Below, piece after piece: positions 32,993-45,000 of a stretch of DNA of 64,000 bases (position 1 is its first letter; every line of letters starts with the position of its first letter). The stretch is from the NCBI GenBank assembly GCA_946894095.1, contig OX335642.1, forward strand, positions 28,097,021-28,161,020. The letters run 5' to 3'. Both the position numbers and the translations under genes were made by a program. The notes beneath the pieces are model-generated. The model made no database searches. It was not told where the DNA came from and was given only the letters and a program-made list of their open reading frames with translations. The stretch comes from Incurvaria masculella (taxonomy: Eukaryota > Arthropoda > Insecta > Lepidoptera > Incurvariidae).

Positions 32993-35900
32993 GATGTTGC
33001 CGTGACCACAGGATGATTGTTGACAAGGACTTGGTTATATCTTTAATCAAATTCTACAATTAAAAGGAACCAAGGTTACTAAAGGACACAACAAATAAAA
33101 TGGGTCAAATAGCGTAGTCATATTATTCGTATTTGTTCACGAAAAATAACTAAGAAAATGCTTGAAGCAAAAGAATAAAAATATATAAAAGTAATAAGAC
33201 GTAAAATTGTCAGAAGGGAAATAGTTAGACGCGGTTAGTCGGTTCACGGAAAAATAAAATCATGTTTGTAAACAATTCTCAACATATTACACTGTTGTTG
33301 TAATTTATTAAAGTATATTATGAAACTATGGAAAGAGATTAGGGAGTATAGGATGTTTCAACAGCACGAGAGCGGTTGTGTGATTACGCCACCAGCGCAT
33401 TGAATGCGTTGTGTGATCGCGCCACTAGCGCATTGGATGCGTTATGAGAGACGCGTTGATCGCGCGAGCGCGACGCCGAACGCTTACCTCTGGGAAGGCT
33501 CAGAGGTACCTACCAGGTAAATTGTTTGACTACAGTTTAGAATGTGTGAAAACTATTGCTCATGGGTTCAGAATTACTTTAAAAAAATAGTACAAAGGTT
33601 AGTACCTTAGGAAATTGTTAATTATATGTTCTGAAATGTTTTATCCGCAGGTAAGTCGGTATAAAATTGGTTGTGCTAATTCATTGTGTACTAAACAGTG
33701 TTATGAATTTCAGCTTAAATTAAGTTCTGTACCATTCTTCAATAATCCACTCTTATGGTGATCTCCATCTTATCTGTATGTGTTACTCTCGTACCATTAA
33801 CATTTTAATAATTGTAATTACACACGCACGTTAAAGTCGGCAGAAATAAAAATAATAAAACCCAACTAAATTACGTCTCACTACGGTAAACAATCAAGGA
33901 AGTGATATCTTTTAGGTTTCTTTAAATAGAGAACCAATTTTCCACGAACGAAAATCGGTCAAAGGAAGATTTGCATTTAGGATCGGTTGGTTCCGTTGAG
34001 CGGATAGAACTGAATAATGTCTCCTCAGGGCGAATGTTGTCTTAGTATCTATATGAACATAGATTTCTATTTACTATAGGAAAATTACAGATTAATAGAC
34101 GCAAGGATTGGCTTAAGTCAGGACCGATTATATGGGGGGCCGATTGGGGTCCGAGGGATGGCGGCAATGTTGTGGGGGCGACCAATCCTAATGAAATTAT
34201 GTTTTAATTACTATTATTGACTACGCTTACTGTAGATTTACCGTTTTACTTTAAATTATTCCGTTAAAACATTTATTAAATATTCGTACCCTGTCGAAAT
34301 TATGGGGGCGACGGGCTTAACGAGCCGGGGCGTCTGATCCTCCGCTGAGTATTAGAGAGATCATGAGTCGAACACGTGGCGGAGATTGTAGAAGTATCGT
34401 GTGCGTAATATTTGTGTTGACCATTGGTCACGGGAAAGTATTGATAAAGTGCACTGGTCATATGTAATATATTAATAGAAACAAAGGTAAAGAGTGATAG
34501 GGTAAATAAGTCGTTGTGCGGAGAGGAATATTTTAAAATGAGGTATGAGCCAAATTGAACTTAGTTGGGTAACATTTAGTTGATATATAATATTTTGGTT
34601 GTCGCATGGGGTCCGTAACGAAGACGAAGTCTGAGAGTAGGTATAATATTAGTATTAAAATGGAGTGAGTAGAAAAACATGGGAACTTAGTTTGTAAACC
34701 ATCATGTAACTTAAATATTGGTTAAAACTTTTGTGAAAGCAAGAAAGGAAATAATAATTATTATATTTTTTATTACAGTATTACATATTTTGTGAGGTTA
34801 TTATAGTATTGCGAGGTAACATTGATTTGGATGGGGGGGCGCGGGGCGGTCCCGGCCGCTCCAACCGTCGTTGGTTCAGAGCGGTTGTGCCGACTCGGGG
34901 CGGGGTGAACTCGCGCGCCGAACAGCGGGTGTACATACCTATACAGTCACATGGATTGGTGGCGCGAGCGGCGGGTCACGTGGTTCGTGCGTCTTGTGTC
35001 TAGGGTCGCGGTAGGAGCGTCAAGAATGATATTATTATTGAATAACGGAACCACGCGCGCTTATTACCATTATTCTAGAGATTGCGTTGGGGTTTATTTA
35101 AAGATAGATTGATTAATTATGAATGAAGGAATGGTTATGGATGTTAGATATTGAAGAAGACAGACTCCTTGAAGGTTACGATATTCCATCGGGGTTTTGT
35201 TGTTTTACTTTGAGTTTTAAGTTGGTGTTATTTGATAGGGGAAAAATATTAGGAATAAGTGATTACAATTTTACGGGTTATAGTGCAATTACTTAGACAT
35301 ATTTACAACATTGAAGTGCAAGTAGCCTTGGGTGAGTGAGGAAGTTCGAGAACGGAACGAGAATTAGTAATGACTATGAGTTTATGTGAGGGCGAGATAA
35401 ACTAGAGTTAGGGTTCCGTAGAGATTGAAAAAAAAAGGGGTGAATTTGTTGTGACAGTCTATTCCGATGAAATCTGAGATCTGAATGTTCGGGTCGCAGG
35501 TGCGTAATAGTACGAGTGTTGAACTTAGGGAGGATAATGTGATGTGTGGGTGGCTTCGCGATAACGAGTTGTGGATATATTATTGTATGAAGGTGGGGGC
35601 GAACATTGTGCTATGATGCGATATCATGATGTTTGGATGTTAGTCGGGGTGATGTTAGCATGTGGTTTAGCCACAAGAAGGTTGACGTCATCATCGTATA
35701 CGAGAGCGAGAGGTGTGGAATGGGAAATATTTATTTTTGATGACTTAGGGATGGGTCGGTTACTGTATATAGGGGATCCCGTTGCTGACCGTGTTGATAG
35801 TGGGCGATGGTGTATTACCTTTTGGAGAAAGATATAATAATAATTTATTTAACCATTTTTTATTGATTTCTCTTAACAATAATGTTGACGGGTATTTTAA

Positions 35901-38900
35901 ATTTAATACAATTCGGTGAATACTATTTTCGTATTTTGAGATTATTCGGACACAAATCTGAATTTATTTAGATTGACATAATATTGACGGCCAAGTATTT
36001 TGGCTTGCGTTTTGAGTATTATTGTAACGTAGTTCGAGCAGGTGTATCATGCTAGTGGTAGGGTTTTGAAAAAAAATAAAGGCAAACTGGAGAAGGGGAA
36101 CGCGTTGCGGTATAAATAAATATATATATATATACATATACGTATGGTATTAAGTGAATGAAGGTATTGTTTAATTATCAAGGAGTGGCAATTGAAATCG
36201 TTGTTTCATTTCAATTGGGATCAAGAGAATCAAGGTTATCGTTAAATATGTGTTTGATTTCAGGAGTCGGGTTAAAAAAAAAAAAAAAAAATTTTTTTAA
36301 AATTTAGGAAGAAGATAGGGTTACATTCTGGGGGAGGGGGGGATTACGAGTGATGATGGCATAGGCTATTTAAGCGTGTCCCTTTCCCTAGAGTTCAACT
36401 TTAGTGTAAGTGAAATAGTATTAAAAGTGTGGATAGACTTAGTGAATGGGAGCATTGAAACGGTCTTATTGTGAGGTGACGACGGGTTATCTAAATATTT
36501 TCAGAAGTAGACAGGAAAATTGCGAGTGGTTCTAGCAAGTAGGGAAGTGAACTTAAATTTGAACTTGAGCGAACGTTGTTGGAAGATTGCGCGGGAAATT
36601 TCGAATACTTAGTTCAGTGTGACCACGGAATTGGAAAATAAGTTAGAAGTGACAGTTGCTCCAATATTGGCGACGTACTACGACCAAAGAGTCAGTATAC
36701 GAGTTTGCGGCGGTGTTTCGCGGGACCACGGAATTGGGGAAAAGGTGGAAGTGATATTTCCGCTATGGCTGAGGGGGGGATCAGAGACTAGGAGGGCGTG
36801 GGGGCGATCGTATTCGGCTACATATATTTATGATAATCAGATAGGGGGGGGGGGGGGGGGGGTAGAAGGATAATGGGGGTTTCGGTAAGTTAAGGGTAGA
36901 GGTGTTTAGAATGGGGGGGGGGTTAACAAAAAAAGGGGGATTAGTGTAAGAGTGTGTTTGAGTGGATTCAATGGTATAGTTTTCTTTGATATTTTGTGTG
37001 ATTTATTATGATTATTAAATTGATTATTGAAAGAATATTTAGGAGAGTGTGAGCCATGGGTGTGTTTGATTAGGTTTTTCTTTGCTGAGCAGTAATTGAA
37101 ATATCGTAAATATAAATCACTTAGTTTTTTATTACCATAGATATGAAGCTTGAATAAGGTTCTCTGGATTATTTGATTAAATCATTCATTTATTAGACTT
37201 TGTTTTAGATTATAAATTATTAAATTTGATTTATAGTGATGATTTCACTGTGATGGTTTGTTACAAAATATTCGAGGACAACATCAAATAATTACCTTGA
37301 TATTTTGATGGTTTCAGCGAGTTGCCAAGGTTAAAACTAAATAATCTGCTGATGGTAAATATACAATGAACTACATACAAATGCACTTAATAAATTGTGG
37401 TTCAAGAAATTAAATATATTTTTATTTTATTACTTTAAGCTTCAAATCAGTAAATTTCAAATCATGTAGATTTTGAAGAGGAAAGGCTTTGATGTGTTTC
37501 AACCAATATTTTCAGAACATCTTTTGTTCAATGTATTCTCTACTCGTTTGAGTTGTCTTCGATCACGATATATGTGAGATAATTTTCACATACGTTTTCC
37601 AAACGTTTGATTTATTAACGATCTATACTTCCTGCATTTTATGTTGGTGGTTTTACCAACTTTAAATTGATTCTTGGTATGGATTATGAGGTCGGCTACG
37701 ATTCAATTTAACTGAATTGTAGAATACCTGTCTTGATTAAAGTAAAATGACATGGATTCTGTGGAGATCTCAATAAAATAACAAAACAAATAGAGTTCAT
37801 CCACATTGCTAGTTGACCGTGTTGTCCGATGGCCAATTATGGAGATATGAGTGCCTTTTGTGTTCATGGCTTAACTAGTTCTGGAAAGTCGTTTATGAAG
37901 AAGATCCTTAGCTGAATAGCGGGTGACTTCCACCGATGGATCAGTTGTCAAGATGGGAACTTGCATACTGCAACGTGGGAAGTATTGGTTAACCTTCAAA
38001 ACCACACACTCACCCGGAGTGCAACGTTGACGAGTACTACTAGTGAATTGACCATGAATACATAGGGTAAACATTGTTCATATTGTTCCCAGAGAACAAC
38101 TGAAAACACCATACAATTTCAATGCGAATTTGAGGTTCGGTCATTGTGTATTTCAGACTATAAAGTTTGAATTGCTTGAATACATTAAACAACTTCCTGA
38201 ACCATTCCATATTAGGGCATTGTGACCATATAATGACTGTGTTCACTAAATCAGCCCAAGAGGAAAAATGCCAGAACCACATATTTATTAATGGCGAGTA
38301 CAGGCATTTGCAGGGTTTAGCACGCTACTGCGTGACGCTGAGATGGCAGTAAAATCCAACCCTTCATAGTTGGTATGCTCTATGTACAACACTAATTCGA
38401 AAATGACCGTGTCATTTATACAGTAACATCCAACCTTCATAGTTGGTATGCAAATAGATTCAATCAAGTTATATGATCATATCATAAGCCTGACCTCCCC
38501 GTTAGCAGATTTAAAGTAGAGATCAGTGAATTGGATCTCTTTATACTTTGCTAAATTTTGAGCATGGAAACTTCTTCAAAATTTGTAACAACAAAGAGGA
38601 GAAAGCGATTCGGATATTTAGGCAGGCGTTCAATTGGTTGAGCGGTGGAGAACATTTTTCAATTTTCAATGGGGCTCTACTATTGGGGCCTAGCCCAAAA
38701 TCGTCTTAATTTTATAATTCTTTTAAATTTCCGCGAATTTTAATTTTATTTGTTTTTATCGAAGCTTATTGAGCAGCAATATAATAACTTCTGCTGAAAT
38801 ATTTGATATTTTCTTAGTTAAAGAATAAGAGAAGAATATATACAATATAGTATGGGTGAGTAATATTTTAGTTGAATACTTAGGAAACTCTATTTGAGGT

Positions 38901-39407
38901 TAAGTATAAATGATTGGATTAAAATTAGATTAATAATACTAGACGAACACGTGCCTTTATTAGTCATTATTATTATTATTATTAGTCTTTATTAGTAGAT
39001 AGGTATAGGTAGGCTAGGTTAGGTTTAGGCTGTGGGTGATTACAGTTGGATTAGATTAGGTTAGGCTAGGTAAGATTAGGATAAATTGTGGATGTAGGTT
39101 AGGTTAACATAAGTTAAATTACTTTGAAGGAGGTTAGGTGCAGCAACAACAAACAAACTAACAAACAAACAAACAAACAAACAAAAACAAAACTAAACAA
39201 AAATTTTTTTCCATATGGGAAGTTCGCAGTAGGTGGAAGGATGTTGAAGGTAATTTTGAGATGGGGGCGTGGTTGAGGTTTCCTTAATATGGAATAAAGA
39301 CATTATTTTATTTTATGTTGTAACAATTGTCCTTACCTTATTGAATTAACTGCTTCCCTGCGTGTGGCATCGTGTGCCATGTGCAGTCACAGTTAATTGG
39401 GGGCGGC
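32993..39407 (+). other. Internal region of the LTR element, no recognisable genes
   Basis: The first part (to about 37080) is strongly G-biased on the plus strand. Counting 36301-36360 gives 25 G and 4 C. It contains runs of 19 G (36844-36862) and 10 G (36913-36922) and an A18T7 tract (36274-36298). About 37080-38940 is AT-rich without this bias. A short direct repeat, CAACC-(C)TTCATAGTTGG-TATGC, occurs at 38354-38378 and 38428-38451. The right end holds degenerate TTAGG-like sequence (about 38995-39130) and an (AAAC)n tract (about 39150-39190). The longest frames are below 90 residues. A minus-strand frame at 38282-38040 faintly resembles gypsy reverse transcriptase. Confidence 0.75.
36844..36862 (+). 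repeat. 19-nt poly(G) run
   Basis: An uninterrupted G run inside the G-rich half of the internal region, with a second run of 10 G at 36913. Together they have high G-quadruplex potential. Run length in the assembly may not be exact. Confidence 0.85.
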
Positions 39408-42400
39408 TGTGGACGGCCAGCCTCCACACTCAAAACATGATATATAAATACAACAAAGTAGCGTCCTATAGGCATATGAAAGTTGCGTCGCGATGCTGCT
39501 TAGCGACAAGTAAAAATAATACTTTTGTTTTACGCACATCTGACTAAACATAAAATCAAGGTCATCGCAGGTAGAGGGGGCGCCGAAAGGCGGAGGTATG
39601 ACCCTGAGCGATCGCGCAGGTACAACGTTCGAAAGTACTCGAATAATGCTCTGCTTAGCGACAGGTAAATAATAATAAAATAATAAGAACACGGCTCACG
39701 CGCCCAAGGCCAACGCCGGCAGAGGGGTGGAGAGCGGGTACAGAGGAGGGGTATGACCCTGAGCGACTGCGCATCACAGGGCAGAGGGGAGCCGGGAGGA
39801 AAGATGAGCGGGGGAGAGGGGAGAGTGCGCATGACCACTCGAAAAATGGCGGGATTCCAAGGGAGGGGCGAGGGGGATCAGAGCCTAGAACAGAAAAGGC
39901 GCGCGCGTCCCTCGTCAGTCGGTGGCGAGCGAGTCTCTGGGGCAGTATGCCTCTATTCAGGGCTTACGGCACGTAGGTTGAATACGCGGAAGTGTTTTAC
40001 TATGGAATTGGCACTTGCAAAGTCTTTTCCTTCGTTATATTTTGTTTGGGGACATGGAAACGGGTCATTGAGTTTGAGAAAGTAGCAAAAGTGCAAATTT
40101 AGGAACGAGATGAGTTAGCTAAATAATCTATGTTTTCTTGCAGAGTAGATAGATTTGCAAACAGCTTTTGTTAAAATAGAGTGAAAGAATGGACGGCACT
40201 GGACCTTGGTAAGTCTGTACTAACAGTTTCGCCGTGTGGGGGAGGTGACGGCATATGTATTGATTGTATATCGAAGTTCGCGCGGCCTGTTAGATGTGCA
40301 AGCGCATTGGATGAAGGATTAGATATGCGGGTGTACTGCATTTTGAATTACGAATTGTATGAAGAGAGACTTTATAAAGTTCAAGGTAAGATTTTACGTG
40401 GAATAAAATCTCTGGTTATAGTGGGGGGGAGGATTATTTTGTGCTCAGATATTTTGTAATATATTCAGGAAAGACCTCGCGTGTGAAATGATGGTTCGTC
40501 GACTCGGACGAGGGTACAGGATGTGGTTTTAAATGGAATAAAATCTTGTACTACAGGAGGAGGGTTTTCTGTGTTCGAATAATGTGTACAGTATTCGAGG
40601 AGGGGGCTTCACGTGGGTATTAAAGGTCCGATGGCTCGGATGAGGGTTACAGGCTGTGGTTTTACGTGGAACAAAATTTCGCCTCACAGGAGGATGGGTT
40701 TCTGTCTTTGATTTATATGGACTATATTTAGGAAGGACTTAGGAGTGTTTGGGTGTGAGTGAAATGAGGGAATGCGTCAGCGCACGCTGAACCAGAAAGA
40801 TATTAAATTCCTAGGATCAGTGTTGAATAGTAGGACCTGGAGTCTATAGTGGGGGCGACGGAACAGTCACGTACACCGGTTCGCTTTTTCTAGATAAAAT
40901 CTATCTAGCTAGCTACAAAAGAATAAAACGATATTTCTTCACAGAAATGTTAAGGCGATGGATGTTGAGTTGTGGGAAGCATGTTTAATCCACATACTTG
41001 TGCACGCTATGTGGATTTTTGTTTGCAGTGCAGCCAGAAAACGAGGCATTACGGGACATCGGTCGGGTCTGGGATCTCTATGAGATTTCATGCCAGATTG
41101 ATTGTACCTTAAACGTAAATGTAGCATCACTAACGAACATTCCGAGAAGCTGCGGATCCTGAATTTGAGCCTCAAGTTAGATTGGGCGGTACCCCTTTAT
41201 ACTGAAAGGAGCCGGAACCCATTAAGACTTTCATACTCAGTCAAACTCTAGAGAACCATGAAAGAAAAATATAGTATTGACATTATCGCAAAAAAAAAAT
41301 ACACTACGATAATACAATACATACCAAATATCTCTCTGAACATAAATGACACTATGACACCGTATTTTAAATTGTTGGCATTTAGACCTGGGAGTCATGT
41401 TCCAATATTAAAATGTTCACCTCGTTTGAGAGGAAGGCGGAGGCCATACTCTGGTTCGCTTGACAACCGGCGACCAGGTTGACTATCTTAATAAATACAA
41501 AATCTGAAGGCATATCCATCTTGGATTGACCTCAGTGTACATTTCGCAGGCAACTTCCTGTTTCCCTGCTTAAATTAGTCGACAACCTTGAGGGTTTGTC
41601 ATGACTGCGGATAACCGCTTATCTTGAACTGCTGTTTCTATCAGCTCTTCTGAAAGCCTTTATTGGCTTTACCACGATCTGCCAAGTGCCGGAACCGTGA
41701 AAATGTGGAGACACTCTCATGACCTACCCTGAGTCCAGGAAAGGCTTGGCAACGCGTGTGGCTAATGTCACTAGACGCGAAAATCTTTAAAGTGACTACG
41801 CTTTGGTACGTCCGGAGCAGTTCACGAAACTACCCTTATGTCCATGCATTAGTAATGGCAGATGGGAGGGTCTGAGGTATGTCCTACATTCATGTGGGCT
41901 GGTACAAGACAGATTCGTAACTATGGTCACCCGCCGTAGTTTTCCGTCACCGTTTGATCGGCTGACAAAACGAACATTCTTGTGATACCTAATGTGTCGT
42001 ACTTGACGTTGTCAGTGGACACTCAAAATATATAGTGGTCATGTTGTAAATCCAATACCCCAATTGGTATATAATGAACCACATAAACTCATATATCCCT
42101 ACACGGGAATTGAGCCTTGGTGTTCAGAGGCCATATTCAGGATGGTTGGCCGCCGCTTTTTGAAGCAGAGGTCGCATATACAGCCTGAAGGCAGGAAGGC
42201 GATCATGTGGGGACGCGGGATAACAGTGCCATGGATGGACCTTGGACTGTGAGGGGCGTCACCATTACCCCATGGGGTAAAAATTTTTTTGAAGTTCTGG
42301 GCATGCTGAAATGCTCTATTCCAATCAATTCAGATTTGTGTTTGTATGTGAGAGCGCGTGTATGAGAGAGAGAGAGATTATGTATCAGGTTAGGATAGGG

Positions 42401-42787
42401 AGAAAGGATCCGATTAGAAGAACCGAAAGAGACAGACAGCTAGGTACAGGAGGAGGGCATAGCACCAATGAGGATTTGACAACAATATTCAGGAGAATAC
42501 ATGTTACCTAAGCAAGTAATGTAGTAAAATAACTAGATTTAACGTGAGCAAATCAGGAAACAGTAAATGGGAATATATTAGACGAATGGTTATGTAATGT
42601 AAATAATGAAAGCATATAGGACGATCACGAGCCAATGGGGAGAACAAATGGGACGAGTGGATACATGGTAAATAGGTAATTAATGTAGGATGTATCCAAG
42701 GGAAATATAAGGTACATAACTTAGGTTAGATATGTATAAGCTAATGTAGGCTAGGAGTCTATTTAAGGGGGGGTCTGGAGGTTTACA
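39408..42787 (+). repeat. Right LTR (3,380 bp)
   Basis: Same length and sequence as the left LTR in all parts compared, shifted by 9,795 bp, and followed directly by the target duplication CGTT (42788-42791). It contains the same internal tandem arrays. Confidence 0.9.
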
Positions 42788-42791
42788 CGTT
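42788..42791. other. Target-site duplication CGTT (right)
   Basis: Directly abuts the final CA of the right LTR and equals 29609-29612. Confidence 0.85.
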
Positions 42792-42835
42792 CACCGATTT
42801 CTCGGTCAATTGTGGACCGATTTTTTAATAGTAGA
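42792..42835 (+). repeat. AACCGACTTC repeat, right half
   Basis: CACCGATTTCTCGGTCAATT followed by GTGGACCGATTTTT continues the repeat that breaks off at 29612. Confidence 0.7.
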
Positions 42836-43315
42836 TACGATTGTTTCTAATTTAACTGATTATTCTGCAAACAAAAATTTTTGATTGAATAACAAACGCA
42901 ATATCCTAATGCTTCTAACTCCACGTGTTTTCATTTTCTCAACCCAACAAACCGCAAATACGAAAGTCTTCTTGCTATTTGATCAAGAACATCCGCAGGA
43001 AACTTATTCCTTCTTAAACAAGGAAACCGGGAAGTTTCCGCCTCACACTCCAGTGCACGGCCGTTTACGTAAACCGCTGTTTGCTTGATGATTACTTGAC
43101 AAGAGTCGTAGAAAATTTTTATGCTGACCACGTACGAAGTTTAAACTTAAAAACTCTGTCTTTCGGTCTCAAAACATCATAGCAACGCAATTGTCAGAAG
43201 GAAAATGTAAATTATTTTTTAATTTAAATTTTAGGTAGTTGTGGCTTCTTCTCTGCATGGTACAATAGCAGCTAAGGAATGAATGCAATGTTATTATAAT
43301 CACCATATCATCTAA
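42836..43315. other. Non-coding stretch
   Basis: Opposing short frames lie at 42885-43131, without a domain. Nothing supported. Confidence 0.4.
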
Positions 43316-44005
43316 CTAGCAGCCCGTCCCGGCTTTGCCCGGTCATAATAACATAAAATAATAACATATTAGATGATTATTAGATATTATAAGCTCCGAT
43401 AATAAACGCGACCGATCGCTGCTAAATTCAAAGTGCTATAGGGAGAACCGCGGCCTCCGACGCACTATTTATAGGCACCAATATCTTCGAAAATATTTGT
43501 TTAAATCATATGATGTAAGGGGCCATATAAATCTATATTAAATCAACAATGTATTTAAGGTATTTAATTGGATAAGGATTAATGCTGTTTTGAATAAAAT
43601 CGCTTCGAAAATTAGCCATAATTTGTTGTAAAAAGTAAATAACAAAAAATTTTTTTTGTGGGATATCCATAAGCGATAGACATATACCATCGCGGAGTTT
43701 TCTGTAGACCTTATCAATGTGTACAATACTTAGTACATGATTTTGATAAATCTCGTAGGGTTCAGCCTGCGTTTGCAATGTAAGCGGAAAAAATGTATTT
43801 TTTTACGACACCACATTGGAAACCTCAAAAATAACAGTATTTCTCCACGATTTAATGGATGTTATTATACATATAAACCTTCCTCTTCAATCACTCTATC
43901 TATTAAAAAACCGCATCAAAATCCGTCGCTTAGTTTTAAAGATTTAAGCATACATGGGGATATGGGGATATAGGGACAGAGAAAGCGACTTGACGTGATT
44001 ACTAG
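43316..44005 (+). repeat. Lepidopteran/insect interspersed repeat (CCCGGCTTTGCCCGG type)
   Basis: The left end has CTAGCAGCCCGTCCCGGCTT and the right end has CCGCATCAAAATCCGTCGCT, TAGTTTTAAAGATTTAAGCA and a GGGACAGAGAAAGCGACTT block before CTAG at 44002. I recognise this layout (CCGGCTTTGCCCGG start, AAAATCCGT...TAAGCATACA...CGACTT end) from many insect genomes. Its transposon class is not certain. No coding capacity. Confidence 0.55.
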
Positions 44006-44013
44006 TCATCTCT

Positions 44014-44270
44014 GAGCTCCTAGTCCCAGTTGTCACCTAAATTGGCGTTAACGGAACATCGAAGTTACGTAAAAACGTCAACTTCCATACAAGATTTTAC
44101 TTTGGTTTGGGTAGATTACTGTGGTTTTACTTCTTCAAGCTCTCAAAGTCAAACTCGGACTTTCGATTTGTATGTAAACGCGCAGTCGGCGTAAACGGCA
44201 ACGTCGACGTATTTACGGCAACGTTGAGTAAGCTGTCAAATCAAACACGGAGTCGCAAATGTAAAAGTCT
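44014..44270. mobile_element. TIR-type MITE, copy 2 (truncated, inverse orientation)
   Basis: GAGCTCCTAGTCCCAGTTGT and CACCTAAATTGGCGTTAACG followed by CGTAAAAACGTCAA match the complement of the right side of the MITE at 9544-9900; GTTTTACTTCTTCAAGCT and GAGTAAGCTGTCAAATCAAA continue the match. The second terminal repeat is missing. Confidence 0.75.
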
Positions 44271-44764
44271 CACAAACTGCTTATAATGAATAAAACATAA
44301 AACATCAAAACTTTACTAAGGAAATTTATTTTCACAACTCGGCTCAAAAACATCATGTCATTTGAAATTGATAAAAGCATACATTTCAAATATTGGTTAA
44401 TTAAGTCAAAAGGATCCTTAAGTTTCATAATGATAGAATGTACTTCGCGCACACAAACCGACAGACCGACAACGGTTCTTTGTTTACAAGAAACCCTCAA
44501 ACTTAAAATTAGTTCATAATATAATTAATATTTCGATTGTGTCTCCAATCCATCACAATCAAACTTTGAACCGGAGACCTCTGTCATCTTTAAACGTCCC
44601 GTCTGCGCAAGGAGATGCCTGAACTCGGCTGACTCAAGTCAAGGGTCCTTCTTCTGAGAGTTTTGAGGTCTTGAATGCTCCGTCCTTTAGAGCAACTCGT
44701 ATTTATCAGTTTGGATATTTTTCCAGTCATTTTATTTAAATAGCCCCATCTTTTCTAAGCGGCA

Positions 44765-44875
44765 ATGAAAATTACACGTGTTTTCCATCCAGTTTATGTC
44801 GTGAAATATCATGAAGGTCCTGGCATATCATTTAGTTTGTGTGTTGGCCTCACATCATGACAGTAGGCTTGGTTT
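44765..44875 (+). mobile_element. tRNA-headed SINE family, tail fragment
   Basis: GTGTTTTCCATCCAGTTTAT, GGTCCTGGCATATCATTTAG and CATCATGACAGTAGG are collinear with the 3' half of the SINE at 45248-45590. No head is present. Confidence 0.6.
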
Positions 44876-44949
44876 GTGCGGTAACATAAAAACAATAAAA
44901 ATGCCTTTCTTATACGTTCAGATCCATGACTTTTTTATCTTAAGCACAG

Positions 44950-45000
44950 TATATGGCGTACGCCAAAACCCAACAAGAGGTGATCTACGACGCATATGCA
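44950..45000 (+). repeat. GGCGTACGCC-containing repeat block
   Basis: TATATGGCGTACGCCAAAAC followed by AGAGGTGATCTACGACGC resembles blocks at 4382-4430 and 9110-9175. Confidence 0.5.

Larger units (their letters stand above)
29613..42787 (+). mobile_element. Complete LTR retrotransposon with giant LTRs, apparently non-coding (LARD-like)
   Basis: The element spans 13,175 bp: two 3,380-bp direct repeats around 6,415 bp. The repeats start TGTGGACGGCC and end GGTTTACA, so each has the TG...CA ends of an LTR, and CGTT is duplicated at the flanks. Every block compared is the same in both LTRs at a constant offset of 9,795 bp, so the insertion is recent. No gag, protease, reverse transcriptase or integrase frame is recognisable on either strand, which fits the large non-autonomous LARD class. 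A G-rich tract (TTGGGGGCGGC) directly before the right LTR suggests plus orientation, but it is a weak polypurine tract. No standard primer-binding site starting TGG follows the left LTR. Confidence 0.88.

Noticed and set aside
29613..42787. Possibility that the two 3.4-kb repeats are an ordinary segmental duplication or assembly artefact
   Set aside because: TG...CA ends, a matching 4-bp target duplication and restoration of the interrupted host repeat all fit LTR integration. Assembly error cannot be fully excluded without reads.
29613..42787. Endogenous virus
   Set aside because: No capsid, polymerase, protease or envelope-like frame is visible on either strand.
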